This document shows, one piece after another, positions 11,968 to 23,714 of a stretch of DNA of 64,000 nt. This DNA comes from Neocallimastix lanati (nom. inval.). Taxonomy: Eukaryota; Neocallimastigomycota; Neocallimastigomycetes; Neocallimastigales; Neocallimastigaceae. The position numbers and the translations under genes were made by a program. How positions within the stretch are numbered: position 1 is the first letter of the stretch; the number at the start of each line of letters is the position of its first letter. The stretch spans positions 212,001-276,000 of the forward strand of contig JACVTC010000162.1 in the NCBI GenBank assembly GCA_016946835.1, read 5' to 3'. A model generated the notes under the pieces. It did no database searches, had not been told where the DNA came from, and was given only the letters and a program-made list of their open reading frames with translations.

Positions 11968-12899
11968 AACTAGAAACAGTACCTTCATAGAAGTGGTAAC
12001 TTAATTTAATGTCATTTAAAACGTTAATAATTATATATTATATATTCTAATATATTTTTTAAATTTCCTTTTAAATGTTTATATTGGAATATAATTTATA
12101 TATTGCTTTCAACATTACAATAGTAAATTATTAGTCACTTGTTTCTTTTGAAATTTATTAAAGTTCAGATTTTAAATATCAGTTCAATTTACTGATAATA
12201 ATTGGTTAATCTTGAATTAGTCATCTAAATTTTATATTAATAGAAATATTAAATTTAATTGTTAATTTAAATAAATACAGTAAATATTTAAATTTTATTA
12301 GTATGAATAATTAATTGAATTATATATTATTCTAATTATATGATTGAATTTTTTTATTAAAATATATAATTTTAATATTTCTTGTTTATTTATTTTATTG
12401 AATATATAATTATTTGTTTAATCAAAATATATTTATATTAAAATTAATTATAATATTATTAATTATTATAAATTCTTAATTTAATGTATATTTTATATAG
12501 GTTATTTAATATTGCTTTAATATTAAAAATAAATTCTTTTATTAAAATATTATTAAATAGTAACTATTTTAAAACAATTATTATTTTTAAATGTTTTCAA
12601 ACCAATTTATTATTTTATAGTTGGTAATCGTTATTTTCAGTTTATTATTATAATTTTTGGTTGAACTTAATTTCTTTCAAATTATTTCAATTCATGGTTA
12701 ACTTTAATTATTTTAACTTAATATATAAAATTGTCATTAATAAAATTTAATAATTTGCATTTAATTATTATTTAAAAAAATATTTAAATACAATTTAAAA
12801 TAGAGTAGTATTTTAAATAATATATTTTTTTTCAGTTTTATAATTTTCTTAGATAGAATTATACATTTTAAAATTTACTCATTTTCAATAATTTAAAAT
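11968..12899. other. AT-rich spacer
   Basis: Beyond the first few copia-derived bases, nothing recognisable is present on either strand. Confidence 0.45.
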
Positions 12900-13370
12900 T
12901 GATATGAAATGAAATATTCAAACTTTAATTAATATAAAATAGTTTTTATTTATATATTAATTATATTAATTATTTTATAATTAATAAAAAATTTTATTAA
13001 CATAAATCCATTTTTTAATTATATTCTTATTACTTAATATTTATATTTATATTTATATAGTTATTAAATATTTCCTTAAATAATAATTATTAATAGTTTA
13101 TTCTAATCACAAGAACAATTAATTAAATAGTTAATTATAACTAAATAACATAAAAATAAAGCATTTCTCTGAATTAAGAGAAGTGTTATGTTAAGTTGTG
13201 TTGAGTAATGTTAAGTTAGTTTGTAATTAAAAGTATAAGAAAGTTGTTAGATAGCTTTTTAAATATATGTAGTTTTTAAATAAATTTTAAATAAATAAAT
13301 AAATAATAAACTAATAAATTTAATAAATAAATCCCAACAAAAGTATATCGAACTTTTGAGTTGTATATCA
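12900..13370 (+). repeat. Solo LTR, family B, with target duplication
   Basis: It begins TGATATGAAATG and ends GTTGTATATCA, so TG...CA termini are intact. The 4-bp AAAT occurs on both sides (12896-12899 and 13371-13374). A solo LTR normally results from recombination between the two LTRs of a full element. The other copies in this window confirm the family. Confidence 0.85.
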
Positions 13371-14550
13371 AAATCTAATTTAAATTTATATAACAAACTA
13401 TAAAATGCAAGCTTTATAATTTAAAAATTTATTTATCTTAATTTTATATTTACTTTAATAATTGTTTATTTTAAACTAAAATATTTATTATGATGTGCTA
13501 CAGAGTTTAATATTTTATTATTCATTAATTAAATTGATTTAATATAAAGTTCTTTATTATTAAATAAAAATTAAAATAAAAACAAAAAGAAAAAATTATA
13601 TTTTATTAAAATTTTATACTCATAATTACATTTTTTATTATTATATATTATTAAATATCTTATTATATTAATATATTAACTTTATATAATTATATAAAAT
13701 TAACTATTTAAAACTTATTCCTTGAAAAACGTAATTATTACTTCCTAATTTAAATAATATATCTAATTATTGCTTAATTTCTATTAAATTTAAACTACAA
13801 ACTATTGATCAATAGATGGAAAATTGTAAAATTTTCACTAATAATTAATTTTCCTGTTACAAGCTCTGGTTAATATTCTATATGTTTATATATTTTTTAA
13901 AATTATTTTAGTATTAATTTTTGTATTAAAATATATTTATTTACAATTATTCAATAATGAATAAGTTTATCTAAGTTACAACAAGATAAACCTAAATTTA
14001 ATTAATATATTATAGTAAAATTTATAAATTAATAATTTGAAAAATTATTAAGTTTAATCATTATTATGATGTATCAAATTTAATATTAAATTGATACATA
14101 ATAATAATGATTAAACTTTCTGATAAAGTTATTGTATCAAATTATATAAATGTTTTTTCGTATATTTGTAAAATTTTACAAAGCTCTTTTAGAAGTTGAA
14201 CTAAATACTTATATGATATTATGAAAATTACTGTTAAGTAGAAACATATATTTTAGTTGATTTTAATAGAATTATAAATTAAAATTAATACTAAATGAAA
14301 TAAAATCTTATACTCACAAAAAATAACTGAATATCAATATAATAATATTGAAAATCATAATTTTAATAGAAATGTTGATAATAATTTTAATAATAACAAT
14401 AATAAATAATAATATTAATAATATAAATCAAAAGATCGAATATAAAAGAAATAAACTTAAATGTCGTAAATTATTACGATGATGATTTATAAGAAATTAC
14501 AAAATTCTAACTTAGAAATTAATTATGCTTAAATAGTAAAGAAATATGTC
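13371..14550. other. AT-rich spacer
   Basis: No open frame with coding character and no terminal-repeat signature was seen. Confidence 0.45.
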
Positions 14551-15036
14551 ATGTTGAAGAAGATTTGTCTTGAAATAAATGAACTTGATCATTTAAATTA
14601 TTTAACTAAATTTGCATCCCAAGGACAATTTTCAAATGGATTACAATATTAAAAATATCAACCAAATTATCTACAAATAATTTATACTTTTCAAAAAAAA
14701 AGATCGATACTGAAAATTAGCATAAAAAGAAATTTCTCCAAATAATAAAAATTTTTTAATCATCTATTTGAATCAATCAAATATTAGAAACATAAAACAA
14801 CAAAAGAAAGATATTAGAGATAGCAGAAGAAGAAAAATTAGAAATGACAAAGATGAAGAAATGCAAAAAGTACAAGAACAAAATAACACAAAAAATCAAT
14901 TATTAATGAATCTTCTATTTAAGGTAAAAATATTTATCAAATAGAAAATAATATTAATAATGAAATTAATGAAAATAAATATAATAATAAAGAAAATAAA
15001 CTAAATACTAAAAAAAATATGACTGAAATGAAGTGA
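14551..15036 (+). pseudogene. Possible decayed coding fragment, unknown
   Basis: The composition shifts to A-rich on the plus strand, as in the Asn/Lys-rich genes of this window. A 33-codon frame (MLKKICLEINELDHLNYLTKF onward) opens at 14551 and closes at 14652. Further right another frame reads a Lys/Arg/Glu-rich run (about 14795-14920) with a charged, coiled-coil-like pattern. Frames break repeatedly. I cannot assign it to gag, integrase or a host gene. Confidence 0.25.
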
Positions 15037-18000
15037 TAAAAGTAATATATTAATTTAGTATTGTAACAATTTACTCAAATAATTTATTATCTGTTAGTCT
15101 ATCGTTAAAAAAGAATTAGCATAAGGTTGTAAAGTTAATGTATTTGTGAATTTCAAATATTTCTTCTCTTTCAATTATAATCCGATTAGCTCTAACTTTT
15201 ATATATTTTTTCTATTTAGTTTTAGTGGTAGCTATTAAAGTAAATTATCATATATCAGTTAACTTTTTAAATTATGATTTTGAAGTATTAAAACTGAATT
15301 ACATTTATACCAATTATATTATTATAACCATTTTAAGCTTATCACTACATAATATAAAAATTTACTTCAAAATTGATTTTAACATTTCAGTTAATTTCTT
15401 CTTGTATGGTTAAATATTCAATTTACTTTATTTAGCTATTTTTTTACATTTTAAAAATAAATATGACTTTTGAATAATTAGAACAGAGAATCAATTCAGT
15501 AATCTTACTGTACTATTTTATAATTTTACATTATATTACCTATTCGACTCTAAAATCCTAACTTTTAAAAAGATTTTATATATATTTGAATTTACTCATT
15601 ATTTTTTAATGATATTAATGTTAAAAATTTAATAATTATAATTTTTTGAATACTTTACTATAATTAATAGTTTGAAGTTGCAGATGGATAAACGTAATAT
15701 ATTTGCATATAACTCATAAGTTATATTTATTATTTTATTATACATTATGAAGGTTTTTATTATTATATTAATTTAGTTATTATCCAAAATCAAATCACGC
15801 TAAATTTAATAATACTATAATTATTAGAAAGTACCTATTTTACCCAAAGAATTGTCATTCTATTATATTTCCATTGAATATTTGGGATATTATATTTTAA
15901 ATTACTATGTATGGTATTTTTGACATATAGTCTCTTCCATTATTATTGTCAATTTAAGTGTTTGATATGTATAAATTAGTTTAAAATAACTATACTTATA
16001 ATAGTAGGTTTTGTGGTTTAACAAAACCTTGGTTTATTATATGATTGCTTACATATTTATAATTATGATATTTAATTATGTTTTGTATATTCATAGAGCG
16101 GAAATAGATTATCACAGGGTAAGATTCCTTTATGTATAACTATAGTACATTACTAATAGCCCAATGTTTATTTATTAAATATCAAATTATAATTTCAATT
16201 ATAGATGTATTAGAATATTTTTCTAATAAACACTTAAAGTGTTTTGTCCCTATTGAATAAGTATTTTTAAATTTTCAAAATTTTATTTTATTAGTGGTAA
16301 TTCTCTTTTATCAATTATTATATAAGTCGTTTCTTCAATTTTTACATTCTTAGTTTAGTTTTGTTCATTAAATATACAATTATTTTATTATATTTTTATT
16401 ATTAAATTCTATATATCGTTAAATTTATTTTTAGATAGTTTTATAAATGATTTATAAGTTTAAATAATGTATCAAATCATTAAGTATATTCTCTTGTATA
16501 AATATAACATGTATTTGTAAAATTAACGCACTACAATTAAATTCTATTAATAAAATCATTTTATTATTAAATTAAGATAAATAATTAAATATAAAATTGT
16601 AAATACTTAATGTAAACTCAACCTCCCATTAACAGATAGAGTGATAGTGTTATATTTTTTAAATGTTCAATTATTTATTAAAAGTATAATAAAATTTTTC
16701 TTAGTACAACTCGAATAGAGAGGTGTTAAATTATCTTAACATTTAAATTGTTTATTATTCGTTATATTAGTTTATATAAAACTTACTCTTTATAGTTGTT
16801 AAGTTTTAGATAATTAAAATAGAAAATAGACACAAATTTTTTTATTTATTTTTTATTTATTTTATTGTATTCTTTTTTAATTTAGATTAATTAGATTAAT
16901 AAAAATCTCTAAAAATTAATTGCAAATTTACAATTATTTATACTTTTTAAGGTATAAAAGTTATTATTGCATTCATTAAATTTAAATTGGTTTAATTCTA
17001 ATAATATTAATAAAATACATTTGTAATAATATATACTTTTTTTTATTTTTTTTTTAAAAATACAAGAAAAATATATCCAAAATATTATAAATACATATTA
17101 ATTTAATTGGTTATAATTATTACAATTGTTAAAATATTCCATTAATAATAAAAATATAATTCTAATAAGTTTCAAATATATAGAAATACTATTATTAATA
17201 TAAAATTTAATATTAAAATATAAAGTTTAATAAATTATTAAAATTCAAATATTAAAATTAAATCAAAAATTAATTAAAGAATAAAAATAATAATGTACAC
17301 ATAATGTATTATAAGAAATAAATCATCAATTTATTTAAGAATGTATTATAATACATTTTTACATAGTTGATACAATATAAGTAATAAAGTATCAATTTCC
17401 TATTTATTTTATTTTAATTAGATCAAGCAAAAGAGGGAAATTTATAGAATAATATAAATTTCAATTCAAAGTTAATGAGTAATAATCCACACAAATAAAA
17501 GATTTATAAATTTATTTTTAAATCTTATATCTATTTATTTATTATTATTTATATAAAAATTATTACAACTCTGAATATTAATTATTATTTAATAATTCAA
17601 TTTATATCTTTTATTAACAAATTTAATTATATTTAAAGAATAAGAGTTGAATATCTTCATTTAAAAGTAATTACTCAATTATTTAGATATATATTTAGAC
17701 TAATTTATTATCCTTTAAAACTTTTATTTTTATCTCTATTAGAATTCTTAATAAAAAACATAAAGAACTCTGTTCCTTTTTATTTAATTATGCCATTTTA
17801 TACTAAATTATCTTAAATCTAATTGGTTATTAGTACATTAAATTTTTATCTTTACTAATTTACATTTTTATATAATTAATTAATTTGTATTTTTCTGTGG
17901 GTAACAGTATCAAAACCCCCTACTTAACCTTGACTTCGTCTCTTGAAGTCAATAGAAATTGGTATAAATCCATATTAATAATATAAATATTAAAAATAAA
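15037..18000. other. AT-rich interval with one short dispersed repeat
   Basis: No gene is supported. The only shared piece is at about 16700-16775, which recurs in inverted orientation at 53695-53770 and is listed separately. The region just before 18000 includes a GC-richer patch (17895-17960) that could be the LTR/primer-site boundary of the gypsy fragment to its right, but no pairing LTR was found. Confidence 0.4.
16700..16775 (-). repeat. Dispersed repeat F, copy 1
   Basis: Its reverse complement shares CTAATATAACGAATAATA and TAAGATAATTTAACACC with 53695-53770, followed by CTCTCTATTCGAGTTG. The two copies are about 85% alike by eye and lie in opposite orientation 37 kb apart. The AACACC-CTCTC part resembles the LTR 3' ends of the chromodomain gypsy elements, so this may be an LTR terminus. 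Confidence 0.55.
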
Positions 18001-18889
18001 TTATTTTATTTTAATCATTTAACTTTTGAAATTGAAATGAGATTTGAAATTTTAAATTCTGAGAAAACTTATCAACGATTAAAAAATTCTTTTTACTGGC
18101 ATTAAAAGGTTCATTTCTAATTGTGAAAATTGTCAATTAAATAAAAGAAACGAAATTCCTGAACCTACGGATAATTTGCAACTCAAGTAGAAGCTCCTTT
18201 TTACGCACTTGGGCTTAGATATAATAGGACCACTACCAGAAACCAGTAGTGGAAATCAAAATATTATAGTTATTGTCGATTACTTCACAAAATGGGTAGA
18301 AGCACAACCGCTATCTACCATTACTTCACGTGACGACGTCAAAACTTTTTGTCTCAATTTTTTGCAACAGTTGGTATAACAAACACAATTACAACTGATA
18401 ATGGTGTACAATTTAATTCAGATTTTACAAAAATATTTTTGGATTTGTATGACGTATGCATTAAATTTACTGTAACGTATCATCCTGAATCAAATGGTCT
18501 TACGGAAAATAGAAATAGAGAAATAGGAAAACTTTTACGTCAATTAGTAAGTAAAGAAAAAGAATGGATCTTGTCCTACCTTTTGCTTTATGGGTTTTAA
18601 GAACTTCGAAAAACTCAGTTATTAAATATTCAAGTTTTGAATTACTTGGAAAACTCAAAGAGAAAAAATTACAAGTATGAATAAGCAAAATGAAATTAAA
18701 ATAGGAGATTTAGTGAAAGTTAGAAATTTTTCTCGATATAAGCTTGATCCTTATTTTGTAGGTCCATTTGAAGTTACAGGAAAACAATTTAATACTGTTA
18801 AATTAGTAGACCCAAATACAAAATTACCTTTAGAAAGACCAGTACATATTAAAAATATAATAAAATTTAATTCAACAACTATATCATAA
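18001..18889 (+). pseudogene. Ty3/gypsy integrase fragment with GPY/F module
   Basis: Plus-strand frames give a zinc-finger tail (NCQLNKRNEIPEP), the catalytic core with HLGLDIIGPLPET, DYFTKWVEAQPLST, a second aspartate in TTDNGVQFNSDF and the glutamate in YHPESNGLTENRNREIGK. A GPY/F-type module then reads DPYFVGPFEVTGKQFNTVKLVD and ends at a TAA. The D,D,E triad is therefore recognisable. The copy has at least two stops and a frameshift between the core and the GPY/F part (after 18598), and RT is absent upstream. It belongs to a non-chromodomain gypsy lineage. Confidence 0.85.
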
Positions 18890-18897
18890 TTGTAACT

Positions 18898-19425
18898 AAA
18901 GTTAATAAATTAGTTTATTAATAATTACATAAAAATAAATTAATAAAGCATTTGCAAATTCGTGACATAAATAAAACGTAATTGAAAATAACGTGATAAA
19001 ATTAAAATTATGTAAAGACATAAAATTATGCAAGATCATAGAAATTAATGTAAACATAAAATTTATGTAATAAATTTTATGTTATGTTAAAATTGAAATT
19101 ATAAATTTCTTTTTATTATTTTTATATTGATATTTTATTATATTATATTTTTAATTATTTTAATAATTATTATTTTATATTAATATTTTATATTTTATTA
19201 ATTATAATAAATTTCTAATATTATTATTATTTTATGAATATTTTATTTTAAAATTTATATTTCATTTTATATTTTATATTAAATATTTTAAATACTTAAT
19301 AGTTATTCTAAAAAATTAATTAATTAAATAGTTTATTATGAATTACAAATATAAAAGCAAGAATAATTCTTTATAATCATTCTTTGCACAGTTTTATACC
19401 AAATTTATTTTATAATTCAAATTAC
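18898..19425 (+). repeat. LTR A fragment
   Basis: It matches LTR A from shortly after its start (TTATTAATAATTACATAAAAATAAATTA) through the palindromic AACATAAAATTTATG segment to TTTGCACAGTTTTATACC, where homology stops. The last third of the LTR is missing. It abuts the gypsy integrase fragment on the left and a copia fragment on the right. Confidence 0.65.
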
Positions 19426-19439
19426 AATAATGATAACCT

Positions 19440-20903
19440 TATGTAAAGACGCATTCACCAAAGATTTTAATTCGGATTTTGAAAACGTTTCTTGTTATTT
19501 TTAGATAACAATAGTAACAACTGTAAACTTTTTACATCTGATACACCCACCAAAATAGCAAGCGATATAAAACCCACTCAAAAAATATATATAATTGGAT
19601 AGTAGACTCTGGAGTGTCTGTTCATATTACAAACAAACTAGAATTATTTACTAACCTAATCGATCATGTCGAATCTATACCTTTTGATATACAACTCAAT
19701 AGTTCGATGTACTTTTGTTGGGATTTATTTATTAAATTTATTAATTTATTATTTATTTATTTATTTAATTTTATATAAAAACTACATATATTTAAATAGA
19801 CTATTTAACAACTTTCTTATTCTTTTAATTACAAACTAACTTAACATAATATAACTTTTACACAACAACGACGACTGCTGCTATTCTCTTAATTCAGAGA
19901 AATGCTTTATTTTTATGTTATTTAGTTATAATTAACTATTTAATTAATTGTTCTTGTGATTAGAATAAACTATTAATAATTATTATTTAAGGAAATATTT
20001 AAAAACTATATAAATATAAATATAAAATAATAAGAATATAATTAAAACATTGATTTATGCTATAAAATTTATTATTAATTATAAATATAATTAATATTAA
20101 GAAATCAAGCCACATATTGAAATTGTTGTAAAATCATTAGATTTAAATTTGATTTATGACATTAATTTATGTTTGAATAATAAAAACTAATTTTATATTA
20201 ATTAAGGTTTGAATATTTCATTTTATATCACTTTTGCTAACGGAAACAAAATACAATTTTTATTCAAATGAAGATTTATGTATTCATTAACAATAACAAA
20301 ACAGAATTAAATGATGTATTATATTTCCCTGATTAACAAAAATTTAATTTCTATATCCAAACTTACTGAACTAAATTATAGGTTTATTTTTAGAATAATA
20401 AGCATTAGAAAATACATGATCATGTATTCACCAAATGTTAAAAGAATCAACATAGTAAACTCAACTCGCAATACTAATATTTATGAATTATGGATGTCCA
20501 AAAATCAAATCGGTTACCATAATTAAACACAAAATATCCTTATGGAATGTATTACAAAACCTGAAAAACACCTTCAAATTGGAATAGTAGACATGCACAT
20601 TTTAATATCAAAAACATAGTAAATAAACTTTCCAATATAAATAAGTAACAAATGTAAAATCTGTTTTTATCAAAACTTAGAAACATATCATTTTATCAAA
20701 CAGAAACAAAAATCACATATCCCTTTCAACTTTTACACATGGATCTAGTAGGACCCATTACCTAATCTTTATACTGAAATAAATATATTCTAATGATACT
20801 GGACGATTTCACTAGATTTAATTGGATATATTTTATTAAAAATAAATCAGATACCTTTAGTTCTTTCAAAATATGGAATGATATGGAAAAAAACATTTAC
20901 AGA
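19440..20903 (+). pseudogene. Copia protease-integrase fragment, split by LTR B
   Basis: Left of the LTR B insertion the plus strand reads WIVDSGVSVHITNKLELF, the copia protease active site. Right of it the same domain resumes (TFANGNKI, then NKNLISISKL) and leads into integrase landmarks HMDLVGPIT and ILMILDDFTRFNWIYFIKNKSDTF near 20738-20865. Several stops are present. The copia sequence ends abruptly near 20903, where a gypsy RT begins in a new frame. Removing the 546-bp LTR plus one 4-bp repeat rejoins the protease reading. Confidence 0.8.
19685..20230 (-). repeat. Solo LTR B inserted in copia protease
   Basis: It has TGATATACAAC at one end and TTATATCA at the other, that is TG...CA with a short inverted repeat. 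CTTT is duplicated on both sides (19681-19684 and 20231-20234). Orientation is opposite to the 1805 and 12900 copies. At 546 bp it is the longest uninterrupted family member and serves as the reference for the split copy at 37236-41625. Confidence 0.9.
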
Positions 20904-20904
20904 G

Positions 20905-22600
20905 CAAACTTAAAGAATATTCACAATGGTCATCGCCTACTGTTTTAGTACCAAAAAAGAATAAGGATTGGAAGTTATGTGTGAATTATCGTAAATTAAA
21001 TGATTTAACTATAAAAGATTCATAGTCATTACCTTTTATTGATGATATTTTATCATTGACTGGTGATAATATAAAATTTCTATCCACTATTGATTTATAT
21101 TCCAGATATCACCAGATTCCCATGGATACAGTTGACAAGGATAAAACTGTTACTACTATGTTCTGTAGCTACAACTTCCGTGTTATACCCTATGGTCTTT
21201 GTAATGCCCAAGAAACTTTTCAAAGAGAGATGAATCGAATCTTCTTCTTTTTGATAGGAGACTACATGTTTGTATACATAAATGATTTAATTATTTTTTC
21301 AATATCTCTAGATGAATATATTGATCATTTACATAAAGTATTTACAATTCTCAAAGAAAATGAATTAATTAATTTAGAAAAATGTTCCATTTTTCAAACC
21401 GAAGTGAAAATTTTAAGGCATATGTCATCAACAAAAGGATTATCTCCCTTAAATGACAAAGTAAAGTTCATCTCTCAATGTCTACCCCTGAAAATTTTGA
21501 AACAGGTATGATCATTTTAGGCGTAGTATTGTATTATAGGAAATATATTAAGAACTTCGCTATGATTGCAAAGCCTTTATATCAATTATTTAAGAAAGAT
21601 GCACACTTTTGTTAGACTGAAGAATGTATCATTGCATTTCACACCTTAAAGAATATGCTAATTGAAACACCTATTTAACAGCCCCTAATTATTTTAGTCC
21701 TTTTATTATTAGAACTGACGTTTCTCGTAATGGTCAAGGAGATGTATTATCCAAGCGGGACCAAGATGGCGTAGAAGTTTCAATTTATTTTAAAAGTCGT
21801 TCCTTATCCAATTCGGAATTAAATTACAGTATCGCAGACCTTGAAGAAAAGGCAGTCTCTCACTGTGAACAAAAGTTTAAACTGTAATCCTTTTACTTTA
21901 ACGGTTTATACTGATCATAAACCACTTGTATATATATTCTCCAAAAAAGAATCAACTAACAGTAGTCATTTAAAGTGGATTATCAGTATTCTAAATGCCC
22001 AAGTAACGTATGAAGAAGGTAAGAATAACTTCATTGCTGATGTACTATTGAGAATAGTAACAATTAATAATAATGATAATAATAAAAATGATTTAAATAT
22101 TAATGATATCTCTTCCTCCAAACTTGTTTCGGAACAACCTGTAGAAACTATTAATATAATTACTAGTACTAATAATAATCATTCTAATGTTAATGCTGAG
22201 TCTGACTCTGATACTATCAATACATATATGAAAGAATTTATGAGAAAGAGAATTATTAATATAAATGGTACTGAGTATTATATACAAGATTAAAGATAAA
22301 AATGAACAAATAAAACTAATTAATGCAGCACATAGCGAATAGCATGAAGGAATCTATAAAACTTACTACAAATTAATGAGAGACTACTACTGGATGAGTA
22401 TGTAAAAAGATGTCACAAACTTTATTAAATGTTGTCATAAGTGTCAGACTTGATGACGACAACCACTTAATAGCAAAATTGAAAATATAGGGACACCACT
22501 TGAGTAACTATTTTCCAGAATTGGGACTGGATCTGGTTGGACCTCTTCCTCTTACCAAAAATGGAAACAAATATATCATAGTTTTGTTGATTATTTCACA
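20905..22600 (+). pseudogene. Ty3/gypsy RT-RNase H-integrase fragment
   Basis: The RT opens at once with SQWSSPTVLVPKK, DWKLCVNYRKLNDLTI and FLSTIDLYSRYHQIP. The active site reads YIND (about 21274-21285) instead of YxDD, a loss of the first catalytic aspartate. RNase H follows (LTVYTDHKPLVYIFSKK near 21900), then a divergent linker with many Asn and Ser (22050-22240), then the start of integrase (FPELGLDLVGPLPLTKNGNKYII), which is cut near 22600. Stops are present at 21027 (TAG) and in the RNase H part (TAG in FC-stop-TEEC). This is probably the same gypsy lineage as 18001-18889. Confidence 0.85.
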
Positions 22601-23670
22601 AAGTGAAGAATTCTTTAAAAGTCATCCAAACGCTTACCAAGATGATGAATCAGAAAGTGCATTCATTCTCAATAAACTTAGTGGAACAGCAAGAGGATGG
22701 GGTCTTTCTCTCTTAACGGATGGAACTCTCAAAAAACTTCCATATGAACAATTCAAGAAACTCTTATTAGAAATCTTTGATGCGGGTGACGAAAGAAAAC
22801 AGAAGTACGTAATTATGGATCAATTATGGAACTTAAAACAACATCAGCTTGGAAACGTAGCCGATTATACCATTGAATTCCGAAGATTGGCAGGACGTCT
22901 AGGATGGCCCGACGAAGTGCTAGTAGATATTATTGGAAAAGGATTACTTGATCGGGTTTGCGAAGAGTACGATAAACAACAAAAGCCTAAGACCTTTTTT
23001 GAAGTCACAAACATTATCATTAGAATAGATAAGAAGTGCTACTTAAAAAGCTGTATAAGACACAAATCCAACAACAATCACTACAAGAACCATAAAACCT
23101 TTAATAAAAGAAGGCACAAACTGAATAAAACAGGAAACCAATTCAAAAGAAATAAAAATAAGAAAAACAAATTCAAAAGGGACATACTCTCAGCAAATTA
23201 TACACCAAGTGGGAATTCTACAATGAAAACAACATTCTCTATTATAATAAATGGAAGAAACGTTAGGACCAACTTTTTAATCGATTCAGGGTCAGCAAGA
23301 AGTTATTTATGTAAAAACTTCACTAACGCAAACAAAATACCAACTTCAGGGCTTTCAACACCAATAAACATTCAATTGCCTAATAGTCAAAATATGATTA
23401 TTAAGCAAACAACAAAACCATTGAGGTTAAAAATCATGGATCATAGCGAAATATATGAATTCTGTATTGGTAATCTGCAACTAAATTGTATCAATGGAAT
23501 CTTAGGAAGAGATTGGCTGTCATAGCATAATCCGTATATTAATTATCAGGCAAACAAGATATACTATATCGGAAGACATTGTGGATCACATTGTCCATCC
23601 TCAAGGAAGAACAAAATTTTCAATCAAAAACCTGAAGTAACAGCATCCATGATCATTTTATAATTTTATA
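22601..23670 (+). pseudogene. Gypsy gag-protease fragment fused to an integrase stub
   Basis: An uninterrupted frame (22500-23525, 341 residues) starts inside the integrase stub and runs into a retrotransposon gag: EEFFKSHPNAYQDDESESAFILNKLSGTARGW through the capsid helices (QLGNVADYTIEFRRLAGRLGW). A Lys/Asn-rich basic tail follows, then a protease with LIDSGSARSYL and the closing ILGRDWLS. A TAG where related proteins have Gln ends it, and the frame then continues as HNPYINYQANKIYYIGRHC to about 23670. The fusion is a junction of two elements that happens to stay open, not a designed protein. The gag part is the best preserved piece in this region. Confidence 0.75.
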
Positions 23671-23714
23671 AATCCTATGATAATTAATTAAGTGATTAAT
23701 TAATTTATTTTTAT
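23651..23714 (-). repeat. LTR A fragment at MULE boundary
   Basis: GATCATTTTATAA then TCCTATGATAATTAAT and TGATTAATTAATTTATTTTTATG match LTR A internal sequence, and the match stops exactly where the GGGGG terminus of the MULE begins. The MULE therefore appears to have inserted into, or been joined to, an LTR A. Confidence 0.55.
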
